Shown piece after piece: positions 13,487-23,118 of a DNA stretch of 29,156 bases. Origin of the DNA: a virus; IMG/VR virus record IMGVR_UViG_3300005096_000067, positions 1 through 29,156 of that record; one strand, given 5' to 3'. Positions within the stretch are counted from its first letter, which is position 1. The number at the start of each line of letters is the position of its first letter. The notes beneath the pieces are model-generated. The model was not told where the DNA came from. It was given only the letters and a program-made list of their open reading frames with translations, and did not search any database. The translations under genes and the position numbers were made by a program.

Positions 13487-16258
13487 ATGGGAACGGCAAC
13501 GGCCCGGGTAAATGTCGACATTATCGGCCAGGACAATACCGGTGCGGCACTGGCTGCGGCCTCGCGCAATATTCAAATGCTGCGCAAGGGCATTGCCTCG
13601 ACTTCGGCGCAATTGCGTGAGTTTGGCGCCACCAGCAAAACGGCGATGCGCGGTGACATGATTTCCGCCTATACGCGCAAGCTTGAGATTGCCCGCGCAA
13701 AATACAACCCGCTGTTTGCCGCCCTGCAAAAATATAAAATCTATGTGCAGGAGGTGCGCGCTGCCCATGCCACCGGGGCCATCAGCATCAAAGAAATGAC
13801 GGCGGCCATAGCGCGCGAGCGCACGGCAACCCTGGCCACCACCAGGGCACTGCGCGAGGCCGGGCGGGCCACGACAGCGCTTGGAGTAAAGGCGGAAGTG
13901 ACTTCTGCCCAGATAATGAAGATGAACAGTTCAGCCGCCAAGTCCGGTGCGCATGGTGGGCACGGTCGCGGCATGATGGTTGGCATGTTTGTGGGTATGG
14001 CAGCAATAATGGCCGGTGGGGCGGCCATCAGCGCCTTGACCGGGTTTGAAGATGCGATGGCGGCGGTCAAGGGGGTTACCGGAGCCACTGCTGTTGAAAT
14101 GAAAAGCCTGACTGCTGTTGCCAAAGAACTCGGGGCAACCACGGAGTTTACTGCTTCCCAAGTTGCTGAAGGCATGAAGTTTTTGGCAATGGCCGGGTTT
14201 TCTGCCGCCAAGACGGTAGCGGTAATTCCGCAAATTGTCGATTTGGCCACCGCTGGACAAATGGACCTGGCGCAAGCGGCCGATTTGACGACCAACATAA
14301 TGACCGCGTTCAGGATGGGCGCGGACCAGGCTGGGCTGGCGGTTGATATTCTTTCAACAATTGCGACTTCGGCAAATACCAATATTGTCCAGCTGGCGGA
14401 AGCCGTAAAATATGTCGGCACGGTCAGTTCAAGTCTTGGAATTGGTCTTGGCGAAACAGCGGCGGCAATCGGGGTGCTTTCAAACGCCGGCATGCAGGCG
14501 ACACTTGCAGGCACGAGCCTGCGCCGGTCATTGGCAAAGTTGCTCGACATAACTCCCAAGTCAGCCAACGCGATAAAAGACCTTGGGTTGAACATTGATG
14601 ACCTTAATCCCAAGGCCAACACACTGGTCGAAATCATCAATAAACTTGCCGACGCGGGCATGGATATAGAGGACGCTGCAAAGATTTTTGGCATTCGCGG
14701 CGGTCCGGCCATGCAAAGTCTGGTCGACCAGGTTGACAAGTTGAATGAATTAACCGCGGCAACTGAGGATGTCGCCGAAGCGACAAAGACGCTGGCAGAC
14801 ATCATGCGCGACACTCTGTTGGGGGAATTCAGGCAGGTTGCTTCGGCGGCCGAAGCGGCAACTTTGGCCCTTGGGGATGAGGGGCTGGTTGCGTCCCTGA
14901 GATACACCGCTGGGTTTTTCAAGGACATGTTCAGATTTATTGTCAAGAACGGACCTGCGGTGTGGGCAATCATTAGCGGACTGACCGGGGCACTCGTTAC
15001 CTATGCAATTGCGGCAAAGGGGGCGGCGCTGGCAACTGGTCTGTTTACTGGGGCACTGGCATTGCTGACCAGCCCGATAGGTATGCCGGCGGCAATAGTT
15101 GGAGCTTTGGTTGGTGGGTTTGTTCTGTTGAGGTCGACCATCAATCGCACGAGGGACGCCACTGTAGATTATATCGAGGCGGCATCAAAAATTGAGGGGC
15201 TGAATAACAGAATAGCAAACTCAAGCGCAGGATTAACCGATGCATTAAGATTAGAAGCTTTTGCCAGCCTTGCTGCGGCAGGTGCCGCACTCCAGAATGC
15301 CAAGGCTGACTTGATTGCTGAACAGGCATACCTGTCGCGCCAGAGCGCAAACGCCCGGATGGCGGCGGCGGTAAATGAAAACTTCGGCAACAACAATCTG
15401 AGTGACCCGCTGCTTATCGGATTCAACAATGCGATGGCAGAATCGCTGAAAAATATTCAGACAATCCAGACGGCGATTGACCGTTTGACCATGGAAAAGG
15501 CTGTACTTGTTTATGGCGTGCGGGCCCAGACAAGTGTTCAGGCGGCAACCGAAGCCGTAAATAATCTGGGCGGGACGCTGAGCGCCACCAATAACAATGC
15601 CCTTGACCTGATGAGCGGCATCAGGGGCGCCGGGGTGGAAATATCAGACTGGGCCAAATCCCTGACCTCGGCCTTTTCCGGTGTCGGCTCGGAAATGATG
15701 AAGGTATTGCGCGGCACCGGCACCTTCGCCGAAAAAATGACCGGGATTTTTGATGTTCTGATTAGCCGGGTGCAGAAATTTGCCGACACCTTGTTGGACC
15801 AGGCTCTCAATGCTGGTCTCAGCACGCTGTTTAACGCCATTTTTCCCAGCGGGGGGGCAGGTATTGGCGGACTTGGGAGCTTTTTTAGTCCAGCAAGCCT
15901 CGGCTCTTTTGGCAACAGCAATATCATCGGTGGCGGGCTGTCGCTGGCCTCTGGGGGCTACACCGGCGGCGGGCCGCTCAACCAGGCGGCTGGTATCGTC
16001 CACGGTCAGGAATATGTGTTCAGCGCCGCCGCCACGCGCCAGATTGGCGTGCCGAGCCTGAACGCGATGAACCAGCGCGGTGCACTTCCGGCCAACGCCA
16101 ACAATCAGCGAGCGGCGAACGGCAATGGCGACAAGACAATCATCATCAACAATTCAATTACAATCAACACGCCTGACATCGGCAGTTTTCGGCAATCGGA
16201 ACAGCAGATTGCCGCCCGGCTGGCGCAAATGACCCGGCGCGGAGCGCGCAACCTATGA
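13487..16258 (+). CDS. Tape measure protein (TP901-like)
   Basis: This 923-residue protein sets tail length. It starts MGTATARVNVDIIGQDNTGAALAAASRNIQ, a typical tape measure N-terminus, and has a good AGGAGAG site. A hydrophobic segment at about residues 162-187 (GMMVGMFVGMAAIMAGGAAI) is followed by the TP901-type core FEDAMAAVKGVTGATAVEMKSLTAVAKELGATTEFTASQVAEGMKFLAMAGFSA, and then LATNIM-type repeats, LSNAGMQATLAGTSLRRSLAKLL and an AMQSL region. A second hydrophobic stretch lies around 490-548. The C-terminus has GGYTGGGPLNQAAGIVHGQEYVFSAAATRQIG, characteristic of the tail-tip end. At roughly 0.15 nm per residue the tail would be about 140 nm long, which is an estimate. Confidence 0.93.
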   Translation: MGTATARVNVDIIGQDNTGAALAAASRNIQMLRKGIASTSAQLREFGATSKTAMRGDMISAYTRKLEIARAKYNPLFAALQKYKIYVQEVRAAHATGAISIKEMTAAIARERTATLATTRALREAGRATTALGVKAEVTSAQIMKMNSSAAKSGAHGGHGRGMMVGMFVGMAAIMAGGAAISALTGFEDAMAAVKGVTGATAVEMKSLTAVAKELGATTEFTASQVAEGMKFLAMAGFSAAKTVAVIPQIVDLATAGQMDLAQAADLTTNIMTAFRMGADQAGLAVDILSTIATSANTNIVQLAEAVKYVGTVSSSLGIGLGETAAAIGVLSNAGMQATLAGTSLRRSLAKLLDITPKSANAIKDLGLNIDDLNPKANTLVEIINKLADAGMDIEDAAKIFGIRGGPAMQSLVDQVDKLNELTAATEDVAEATKTLADIMRDTLLGEFRQVASAAEAATLALGDEGLVASLRYTAGFFKDMFRFIVKNGPAVWAIISGLTGALVTYAIAAKGAALATGLFTGALALLTSPIGMPAAIVGALVGGFVLLRSTINRTRDATVDYIEAASKIEGLNNRIANSSAGLTDALRLEAFASLAAAGAALQNAKADLIAEQAYLSRQSANARMAAAVNENFGNNNLSDPLLIGFNNAMAESLKNIQTIQTAIDRLTMEKAVLVYGVRAQTSVQAATEAVNNLGGTLSATNNNALDLMSGIRGAGVEISDWAKSLTSAFSGVGSEMMKVLRGTGTFAEKMTGIFDVLISRVQKFADTLLDQALNAGLSTLFNAIFPSGGAGIGGLGSFFSPASLGSFGNSNIIGGGLSLASGGYTGGGPLNQAAGIVHGQEYVFSAAATRQIGVPSLNAMNQRGALPANANNQRAANGNGDKTIIINNSITINTPDIGSFRQSEQQIAARLAQMTRRGARNL

Positions 16259-16878
16259 CGTTTTATGAAACCCGGTTTCCGACAAATATCAGTTATGATG
16301 TCAAGGGTGGGCCCACGCGGGTGACCGACATCGTCACCCTGCGCTCCGGGTTTGAGGAGACCAACAGCATCTGGGCCAATTCGCGCCGTAAATGGGACGC
16401 GGCCTATGGCCTGAAAACCCACAATGACCTGCACACCGTCCTGTCGTTCTGGGAAGCGATGGGCGGGCGTCTGCACCAATTCCGCTGGAAGGACTGGGCC
16501 GATTACAAGTCGGTTGGTCCGTTAACGGCCATTACAAAGGACGACCAGAGCATCGGGACCGGTGACGGCGCCGTTGTTGCCTTCCAACTGGTCAAGTCAT
16601 ATGCAACCGGGTCGGCAAACTATTCCCGCCCAATCAAAAAGCCGGTTTCAGGGACGGTACTGATTGCCCTTGACGGGGTAAACCAGGCGTCCGGATGGAC
16701 GGTCGACACTACAACCGGGATTGTCACTTTCTCATCGGCTCCCGGGGCTGGCGTGGCGGTGACGTCCGGGTTTGAGTTCGATGTACCGGTGCGCTTTAAC
16801 AATGACGAATTGTCGACCAGCCTTGAATTTTATCAGGCAGGAACGTCCTCAATAGACATTATCGAGGTGAGGGTGTGA
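16255..16878 (+). CDS. GTA gp12-like distal tail protein (DUF2460)
   Basis: This 207-residue protein matches the DUF2460/TIGR02217 family: FYETRFPTNISYDVKGGPTRVTDIVTLRSGFEETN, then WDAAYGLKTHNDLHTVLSFWEAMGGRLHQFRWKDWADYKS, then a conserved GTGDGAVVAFQLVKSYATG insertion and a C-terminal FDVPVRFNNDELSTSLEFYQAGTSSIDIIEVRV. In Rhodobacter GTA the homologue (gp12) is the distal tail protein linking tube and baseplate. It overlaps the tape measure by four bases and the next gene by GTGA. Confidence 0.95.
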   Translation: MTFYETRFPTNISYDVKGGPTRVTDIVTLRSGFEETNSIWANSRRKWDAAYGLKTHNDLHTVLSFWEAMGGRLHQFRWKDWADYKSVGPLTAITKDDQSIGTGDGAVVAFQLVKSYATGSANYSRPIKKPVSGTVLIALDGVNQASGWTVDTTTGIVTFSSAPGAGVAVTSGFEFDVPVRFNNDELSTSLEFYQAGTSSIDIIEVRV

Positions 16879-17756
16879 GCAAGACCCTCGTTGCCGGTCT
16901 GCAAGCGCATTTGGACACGAAATCAACCACGATGGCTTTGTGCTGGAAGATAGTGCGCCGTGACGGGCTGGTGCAGGGCTTTACCGAGCACGATGAAGAT
17001 ATGGTCTTTGACGGTGTGACCTACCTTGCCAGTTCCGGATTTACCTCCAGCCGGATGGAACAAAACCTTGGGCTCGCCCCAAGCAATCTGAACGTTGACG
17101 GGGCGCTTAGTTCCTCCACCATCAACGAAGACGATTTGGCAAAAGGTCGTTATGACAACGCCGATGTTTCACTTTATTGGGTGAACTGGAACAATGTTGC
17201 TCAACGGGTGACGCTGGAAGTTGGCAACATTGGTGAGATTGTCCGCCGGGAAACGTTTTTCAGCGCTGAATTCCGCTCACTGGCGCACCGATTGAACCAG
17301 AAAACGGGTCGTATCTATCAACGTTCGTGCGATGCGGTTCTGGGGGACGCCCGCTGTGGGGTTGACCTGACCAGCCCGAGCTACAAGGGCACCGGCGCCA
17401 TCACCAGTGCATCCGGCAGAAACCTTGTCGTTTCCGGTATCGGTGCTTTTGCCGACAAGTTTTTCACCTACGGCGTTTTGACCTTCAGCAGCGGGCTCAA
17501 CAACGGCCTGGCGTTCGAGGTAAAAAGCCATATCGGTACGGCAATTGTGCTTTGGGACATTCCGCCGGAAACGGTTGCTGGTGCTGACGGTTTTACCATT
17601 ACCGCCGGTTGCCCGAAAGACGCCGAAACCTGCCGGACAAAATTTAACAATCTGGCCAACTTTCGCGGATTTCCGTTCATCCCCGGCAACGACATCTTGC
17701 CGTCATACCCAAGAGAAGAAGATGAAACCCTGGACGGTGGGAGTTATTTCCGATGA
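16875..17756 (+). CDS. GTA gp13-like tail hub protein (DUF2163/BR0599 family)
   Basis: This 293-residue protein has the DUF2163/phage BR0599 pattern, TMALCWKIVRRDGLVQGFTEHDEDMVFDGVTYLASSGFTSSR followed by RRETFFSAEFRSLAHRLNQKTGRIYQRSCDAVLGDARCGVDLTSPSYKGTG. Four cysteines, C152, C161, C246 and C253 (RSC, RCG, GCP and TCR), are in the places where the family, like lambda gpL, is expected to hold a metal or iron-sulphur cluster; that function is inferred from the family. It starts at a GTG overlapping the previous stop (GTGA). Its homologue is the hub of the GTA baseplate. Confidence 0.94.
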   Translation: MSKTLVAGLQAHLDTKSTTMALCWKIVRRDGLVQGFTEHDEDMVFDGVTYLASSGFTSSRMEQNLGLAPSNLNVDGALSSSTINEDDLAKGRYDNADVSLYWVNWNNVAQRVTLEVGNIGEIVRRETFFSAEFRSLAHRLNQKTGRIYQRSCDAVLGDARCGVDLTSPSYKGTGAITSASGRNLVVSGIGAFADKFFTYGVLTFSSGLNNGLAFEVKSHIGTAIVLWDIPPETVAGADGFTITAGCPKDAETCRTKFNNLANFRGFPFIPGNDILPSYPREEDETLDGGSYFR

Positions 17757-18187
17757 CTGTCGCTGGTCTTGCAATTGGGCAGGAGGCGCGAAAGTGGATT
17801 GGCACTCCTTATCACCATCAGGAAAGCCTTTTGGGCGTGGGTTGCGACTGTCTTGGGCTTCTGCGCGGTGTTTATCGCGACGTGGTGGGGCCGGAGCCCA
17901 AAGCCATTCCGAATTATTCGCATGGCTGGGATGAGGTGGCGCGCCGTGAAGACATGCTCAACACGTGCCGCTCTTACCTGTGTGAGGTTGATAGGGGGTG
18001 CCGGGCCTCTGGGACGGTGCTGGTTTTTCGCATGCGGCCGACGGCGGTAGCCAAGCATTGCGGAATTATGGTCACGGACGAGCGGTTTGTTCATTCCCAC
18101 AGTGGACGGGGAACGGTTGAAATCGAGCTTTCCGGCTGGTGGGCGGAAAAAATCGTTGCCGCGTTTGAATTCCCTGGAGTGAGTTGA
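17753..18187 (+). CDS. GTA gp14-like NlpC/P60 peptidase of the tail tip
   Basis: This 144-residue protein is an NlpC/P60 cell-wall peptidase of the TIGR02219 type. It starts WIGTPYHHQESLLGVGCDCLGLLRGVYRDVVG, with catalytic Cys33 (CDCLG), and AKHCGIMVTDERFVHSHSGRG supplies the catalytic histidine (His102), with further histidines at 114 and 116. In the GTA the peptidase sits in the baseplate and cuts peptidoglycan cross-bridges during DNA entry. It starts in an ATGA overlap with the gp13-like gene. Its stop (TGA) is directly followed by the gp15-like gene. Confidence 0.94.
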   Translation: MTVAGLAIGQEARKWIGTPYHHQESLLGVGCDCLGLLRGVYRDVVGPEPKAIPNYSHGWDEVARREDMLNTCRSYLCEVDRGCRASGTVLVFRMRPTAVAKHCGIMVTDERFVHSHSGRGTVEIELSGWWAEKIVAAFEFPGVS

Positions 18188-21100
18188 ATGGCGACACTTG
18201 TGCTTAGCGCGGCGGGTGGCGCTTTAGGCGGAGCACTGGGCGGGCCTTTAGGCGCTGCTATTGGTCAGTCCGTGGGTGCGCTTATAGGTTCAGCAGTCGA
18301 TAGCTCTGTTTTGGCTGCACTGTCACCTGACGAATATATCAAAAACGAGGGGCAGAAACTCAAGCAGAGCCAAGTCACATTTGCAAGTGAAGGAATTGTT
18401 GTCACACGCCACTGGGGCCGCAACCGGCTGGGTGGTAACATCATTTGGGCAACACGGTTCAAGGAAACCAAGAACTCGACGACCCAGGACAATGGCGGCA
18501 AGGGAACCAGCAACCGGGTAACGACGGAAAACGTCAATTATACCTATTCGGTTTCGTTCGCCGTGGCCTTTTGTGAAGGCAATACAAGGGTACAACTCGG
18601 GCGGGTATGGGCCGACGGCAAGCTGGTTGACCTGTCTAAATATACCTACCGGTTTTATGCGGGAACGGAAACACAGACCGCCGACACCTTCATCGAGACC
18701 ATTGAGGGCACCGGCATGGCACCCGCCTATCGCGGCATCGCCTATCTAGTGTTCGAGGAAATGGAGTTGGAAGCCTTCGGCAACCGGGTGCCGCAAATAA
18801 CCGCCGAAATCATCAAGGGACCAAAGACCCTTGCCGCCGACGATTTGGAAAGCCTGCTTTCGGGTGTGGCGCTGATACCGGGTGCCGGGGAATTTGTTTA
18901 TGGCACGCGGCAGTACGTTTCGACCGATGCTCAGGGTAACTCGACATCGCAAAACGCCCATAACGGCAAGGGTGTGGCCAACCTGGTGGCTTCGCTGGAT
19001 AATCTTGAGGCCAGTGTCGCCAGTGTGAGCACGGTCAACCTGGTGGTGTCGTGGTTTGGTGACGACCTTCGATGTGCGACGTGTGATATCCAGCCCCGGG
19101 TTGAATACACCGGAACCAAAACCGTGTCGCCGGCCGAATGGTCAGCCGGAGGTCTGGTCAGGTCAACGGCAAATTCCGTTTCGCTTGATAGCGACAACAA
19201 CCCGTATTATGGCGGCACTCCGGCCGACATAACAGTGCGCGAAGCAATAATCGAACTGAAGGCGCGCGGCATGCGCGTGGTGTTTTATCCGTTCATTCTG
19301 ATGGATGTGCCTCCCGGCAACACGCTTCCCGACCCGTACAGTGACAACGCGGCGACGGTTGGGCAGCCGGATTTCCCCTGGCGTGGACGGATAACGGTTT
19401 CGCCGGCGGCCGGGTATGTCGGAAGCGTTGACAAGACGGCAACCGCCGGAACCCAGATAGCAACCTTTACCGGCACGGCGGCAGCGGCGGATTTTGGAGC
19501 ATGGAACGGGTCAACAATTCCCTATAGCGGCCCGGTCGAGTGGTCATACCGGCGGATGGTTTTGCACTACGCCAAGCTGGTGTCGGACCTGTTTACCGCA
19601 GGGGACATCTTTATTATCGGCTCGGAAATGGTCGGGTTGACCCAGGCGCGCGAGAGCGCCACGGCTTACCCGTTAGTTGCCGACCTGGTTACCTTGGCAA
19701 GCGACGTCAGCGGGGTTTTGGGAGCGGGGCGACTGGTATCCTATGCCGCCGACTGGTCGGAATATCATTCGCACCGGCCCTCTGACGGCACCGGGGACGT
19801 GTTCTTCAACCTCGACCCGCTTTGGTCGAGCGCCGACATAGATTTTGTCGGCATCGACAATTACCTGCCGATGAGCGACTGGCGCGACGGTTCAACGCAT
19901 CTGGACTATGTGGCCGGCAACACCTCGATTTATTCTGGAGCTTATCTGCAATCAAACATCGAGGGTGGTGAGTATTTCGACTGGTACTACGCGAACACTG
20001 CGGCCCGGACTGCCCAAACACGGACAACAATTACGGACGGCACCTATTCAAAACCGTGGGTTTTTCGCCAGAAGGACATTCGCAATTGGTGGCTGAATTC
20101 TCATATCGACCGTCCGGCCGGGGTTGAGTCTGGGGCCACAAGCTGGGTGGCGCAGGGCAAGCCGATTTATTTTACCGAGTTTGGTTGTCCGTCAGTTGAT
20201 AAAGGTACCAACCAGCCCAACGTTTTTGTCGACGCCAAGTCCAGCGAGAGTGCCTATCCATATTTTTCCAGCCAGTTGCCGGATGAACTTATACAGCGCC
20301 GTTATCTTGAGGAAATGCTGAAATACTGGCGCGACAACGCGCCGACATCATCGGTTTATGCCGACAAGATGGTCAAACCGGCTAACATGCTGGCCTGGAC
20401 CTGGGACGCGCGGCCGTTCCCGGAGTTTCCATACCGCTCCGACATCTGGTCGGACGCCGCAAATTATGTACTCGGGCATTGGCTGAACGGTCGGCTGCCG
20501 ATGATAACCCTGCCGTCGCTGGTTACCGAAATTGCCGAATTTGTTGATTTGACCGGCACAAAAATTGACGTTGATGACTTGTTCGGTGCTCAGGCTATTG
20601 TGCGCGGCTTTACCATCGACAATCTGGCCTCGCCGCGCGAGATGGTTGAACTGTTGATGGGGGCCCATCATTTTGATGCTTTCACCTCTGAAGGCGTGGT
20701 CAAGTTCACCTTGCGCGCCTATCCGACGACTCTCACGGTTGCAGTTGATGACTTTGTTATCAGCAGTGACAATCCGGGCGGTTATAGCCTGACCAGAGCG
20801 CAGGAAACCGAATTGCCGGCCCTGGCCAAGGTCAGTTACATCGACGAAACCAACGATTATCAAATAGCCTCGGTCGATGCCGTGAAACAGACCGGGCAAA
20901 GCAAAAACACCATATCGGCCAGCTATCCGCTGGTTATCCCGGAAGCGCAGGCGCGGGCCATCCCGCAAGTTCAAATCATGCAAGCGTGGACGGCGCGCGA
21001 GCGCGGGCAAATTGGGCTGGCACCCTCCAAACTGGCGATTGACCCCGGTGACGTGTTGAGTGTGACCGTCAAGGGGCGCACCATGAGCCTCAGGGTTGAT

Positions 21101-22153
21101 GGTTTGAGTGTCGGCGAATTCCGCGAGGCGTCGGTTTTTGGTTTTGACGTGGAAAATTATACCGCGCTTGAATTTCAAACACGCCAAAGCACAAGTTCAA
21201 TCGTTGAATTCTATGGCCCGTCGATTGTCGAGTTCGCCCAACTCCCGATGCTTGACAGCGCCCAGGTCAGACCGTGGGCTCCACGAGTTTTGGGCTATCA
21301 ATCGCCGTGGCCCGGTGCAATCGCGGTTTATCAGGACGATGACGCCGGTGGCTGGAACCTGAACACCTCGATAAATGGCCGGGCGGTTATCGGGGAACTG
21401 GCCTTTGATTTTTATTCCGGCGCGCCTGATGTCTGGGATAATGGCAACGACCTTTATGTCGATATTTATTCCAGCGACCAGGTTTTGGGCTCGACTGATT
21501 TGGCCGTTCTGAACGGGGCAAATCTGGTGGCGGTGGAAAATTCATCCGGTGGCTGGGAAGTGCTGCAATTTGTCAATGCTGCCCTGCAAAGCACAAAGCG
21601 TTACAAGCTTTCCCGGCTTTTGCGCGGCCAGGGCGGCACCGAGGGGGAAATGCGCGACCCGGTTTCCGCCGGCGCCCGGGTCATCATGCTGTCGATGTCG
21701 GATATATTTGCCCTTGATGTTTCCCAGTCGACGATTTTTCAGGATATCATTTTTCGGTACGGCCCGAATATCGCCGGGGTTGCCGATTTCCGCTTCCAGC
21801 AAAAAACCGTGTCGATTGACGCTGTTGGGCTGCGCCCCTTTGCCCCGGTGCATCTGACGGCGGCATTGAGCGGCAACGACTGGACGTTGGGATGGACGCG
21901 CCGGACCAGATTTGATGGCGACTCGTGGGTTCCGGCCTCGGTTCCACTCAATGAGGACGCCGAGGAATACGAAATTGAAATTATGAACGGTGCGGTTGTT
22001 GTCAGAACCGTTGTCGGTCTGGGTGCCCCGGCATGGGTTTATACCAGTGCCGACCAGGTGACCGATTTTGGCTCCAATCAATCATCGCTGAAATACCAGC
22101 TTTACCAGATAAGCGCCTCTTATGGCCGGGGTGCAATGGCGGTATATCCCTGA
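18188..22153 (+). CDS. GTA gp15-like 'megatron' host-contact protein
   Basis: This is the largest gene of the window, 1321 residues, and matches the GTA gp15/Rcc01698-type baseplate protein. The N-terminus has a Gly/Ala-rich hydrophobic segment (residues 1-36, GGALGGALGGPLGAAIGQSVGALIG). A glycoside hydrolase-like TIM-barrel domain (GTA_TIM) lies at about residues 430-740, with YRRMVLHYAKLVSDLFTAGDIFIIGSEMVG near 452, DFVGIDNYLPMSDWRDG near 554 and MLAWTWDARPFPEFPYRSD near 732. A phage-tail_3-like domain follows, and the C-terminal third carries beta-sandwich fibre-binding modules. In the GTA it spans baseplate and outer membrane contact and is used for DNA passage. Hydrolase activity in this protein is unproven. 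Confidence 0.92.
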   Translation: MATLVLSAAGGALGGALGGPLGAAIGQSVGALIGSAVDSSVLAALSPDEYIKNEGQKLKQSQVTFASEGIVVTRHWGRNRLGGNIIWATRFKETKNSTTQDNGGKGTSNRVTTENVNYTYSVSFAVAFCEGNTRVQLGRVWADGKLVDLSKYTYRFYAGTETQTADTFIETIEGTGMAPAYRGIAYLVFEEMELEAFGNRVPQITAEIIKGPKTLAADDLESLLSGVALIPGAGEFVYGTRQYVSTDAQGNSTSQNAHNGKGVANLVASLDNLEASVASVSTVNLVVSWFGDDLRCATCDIQPRVEYTGTKTVSPAEWSAGGLVRSTANSVSLDSDNNPYYGGTPADITVREAIIELKARGMRVVFYPFILMDVPPGNTLPDPYSDNAATVGQPDFPWRGRITVSPAAGYVGSVDKTATAGTQIATFTGTAAAADFGAWNGSTIPYSGPVEWSYRRMVLHYAKLVSDLFTAGDIFIIGSEMVGLTQARESATAYPLVADLVTLASDVSGVLGAGRLVSYAADWSEYHSHRPSDGTGDVFFNLDPLWSSADIDFVGIDNYLPMSDWRDGSTHLDYVAGNTSIYSGAYLQSNIEGGEYFDWYYANTAARTAQTRTTITDGTYSKPWVFRQKDIRNWWLNSHIDRPAGVESGATSWVAQGKPIYFTEFGCPSVDKGTNQPNVFVDAKSSESAYPYFSSQLPDELIQRRYLEEMLKYWRDNAPTSSVYADKMVKPANMLAWTWDARPFPEFPYRSDIWSDAANYVLGHWLNGRLPMITLPSLVTEIAEFVDLTGTKIDVDDLFGAQAIVRGFTIDNLASPREMVELLMGAHHFDAFTSEGVVKFTLRAYPTTLTVAVDDFVISSDNPGGYSLTRAQETELPALAKVSYIDETNDYQIASVDAVKQTGQSKNTISASYPLVIPEAQARAIPQVQIMQAWTARERGQIGLAPSKLAIDPGDVLSVTVKGRTMSLRVDGLSVGEFREASVFGFDVENYTALEFQTRQSTSSIVEFYGPSIVEFAQLPMLDSAQVRPWAPRVLGYQSPWPGAIAVYQDDDAGGWNLNTSINGRAVIGELAFDFYSGAPDVWDNGNDLYVDIYSSDQVLGSTDLAVLNGANLVAVENSSGGWEVLQFVNAALQSTKRYKLSRLLRGQGGTEGEMRDPVSAGARVIMLSMSDIFALDVSQSTIFQDIIFRYGPNIAGVADFRFQQKTVSIDAVGLRPFAPVHLTAALSGNDWTLGWTRRTRFDGDSWVPASVPLNEDAEEYEIEIMNGAVVVRTVVGLGAPAWVYTSADQVTDFGSNQSSLKYQLYQISASYGRGAMAVYP

Positions 22154-23118
22154 TGGCAATCACGACCTTGACAACGAGCTGGCTGGGAATTGATGCCGAC
22201 ACCGGCATTCTCTATTTCTGGAATGGCACGCAATACCGTCCCCTTTCAGAGGCCGCCGGTTATGTTAAAAGTTCGACCTACACCGCCGCTGATGTTCTGA
22301 GCAAACTGCTGACGGTTGACGGCTCGGGTTCTGGTCTGAATGCCGACCAGCTTGACGGACAGGACAGTGGCTATTTTACGGATATCCCATCGCGTTTAGG
22401 CTACATGCCATTAAATCAGGCCGGTGGCACGATTAGCGGCAATTTGACGGTTGACGGCACCCTCACGCACAGCGGCGGCGGGCGGCTTGTTTCCCAAACC
22501 GCGTTTATCGCCAACGGCACATGGACCAAGGCTTCGGGAACCAGATACGTTTATGTCTACTGCATTGGTGCTGGTGGCGGCGGTGGTGGAGCCGCTGGTG
22601 GGCTATTAGCTGGTGCGTGTGGCGCTGGCGCTGGCGCTGGCGGCTATTCGGTCAAATGGATTGATGTTTCTGCAATAGCGAGCGTTACCGTAACGATAGG
22701 CGCCGGGGGCACGGCTGGCGCGAACACCGGTGGTAATGGTGGAACCGGAGGGATGTCCTCGTTTGGCTCCCACATGTCGGCCGATGGCGGCACCGGCGGC
22801 ACTGGCCAGACGTCGGGCAATTATGGCCAGATTGTCGCCGGTGGTTATGGCGGCAATGCAGCGACTGGTGATTTCAATTTTACCGGTGGCGCTGGAGCGC
22901 CAGGTATCCGGCTGGATTATCAAAACGGCATAGCTGGGCGCGGCTCGGCGGTAGCGATGTTTGGTGGCGGCGGCAACGGCTATGCCGGCAACACCAACGG
23001 GCAGGCTGGTATTGCCCGTGGCGACGGCGGCGGTGGCGGAGTGGTTGCTGACAATGCAACCGGCAGATTGGGTGGCATTGGCTCCACTGGTCTTATCTGG
23101 GTTTGGGAGTATCAATGA
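22153..23118 (+). CDS. Glycine-rich tail fibre/adhesin
   Basis: This 321-residue protein follows the gp15-like gene with a TGATG overlap. I chose the ATG at 22153 since the earlier frame runs through gp15. Early residues (TSWLGIDADTGILYFWNGTQYRPLSEAAG) resemble a short fibre start. The stretch LNADQLDGQDSGYFTDIPSRLGYMPLNQAGGTISGNLTVDGTLTHSGG is the familiar phage fibre repeat motif (LDGQ-x-GYF and GGTISGNLTVDG). From residue about 115 to the end it carries long Gly-rich runs with GGxGG blocks, the pattern of polyglycine II sandwich adhesins such as the gp38 tips of T-even-like phages. It should bind a host surface receptor. Receptor identity is unknown. Confidence 0.86.
   Translation: MAITTLTTSWLGIDADTGILYFWNGTQYRPLSEAAGYVKSSTYTAADVLSKLLTVDGSGSGLNADQLDGQDSGYFTDIPSRLGYMPLNQAGGTISGNLTVDGTLTHSGGGRLVSQTAFIANGTWTKASGTRYVYVYCIGAGGGGGGAAGGLLAGACGAGAGAGGYSVKWIDVSAIASVTVTIGAGGTAGANTGGNGGTGGMSSFGSHMSADGGTGGTGQTSGNYGQIVAGGYGGNAATGDFNFTGGAGAPGIRLDYQNGIAGRGSAVAMFGGGGNGYAGNTNGQAGIARGDGGGGGVVADNATGRLGGIGSTGLIWVWEYQ

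Noticed and set aside
13741-14973. 410-codon minus-strand frame inside the tape measure gene
   Set aside because: Antisense to a well-recognised tape measure gene. The Ala/Ser-rich composition is a codon-bias artefact.
12610-18187. Complete gene transfer agent cluster
   Set aside because: Only the distal tail genes are GTA-like. The head genes are lambda- and Mu-like, and the lysis, toxin-antitoxin and methylase genes are prophage-like.
20348-21187. 279-codon minus-strand frame opposite the gp15-like gene
   Set aside because: Antisense shadow with no recognisable family.
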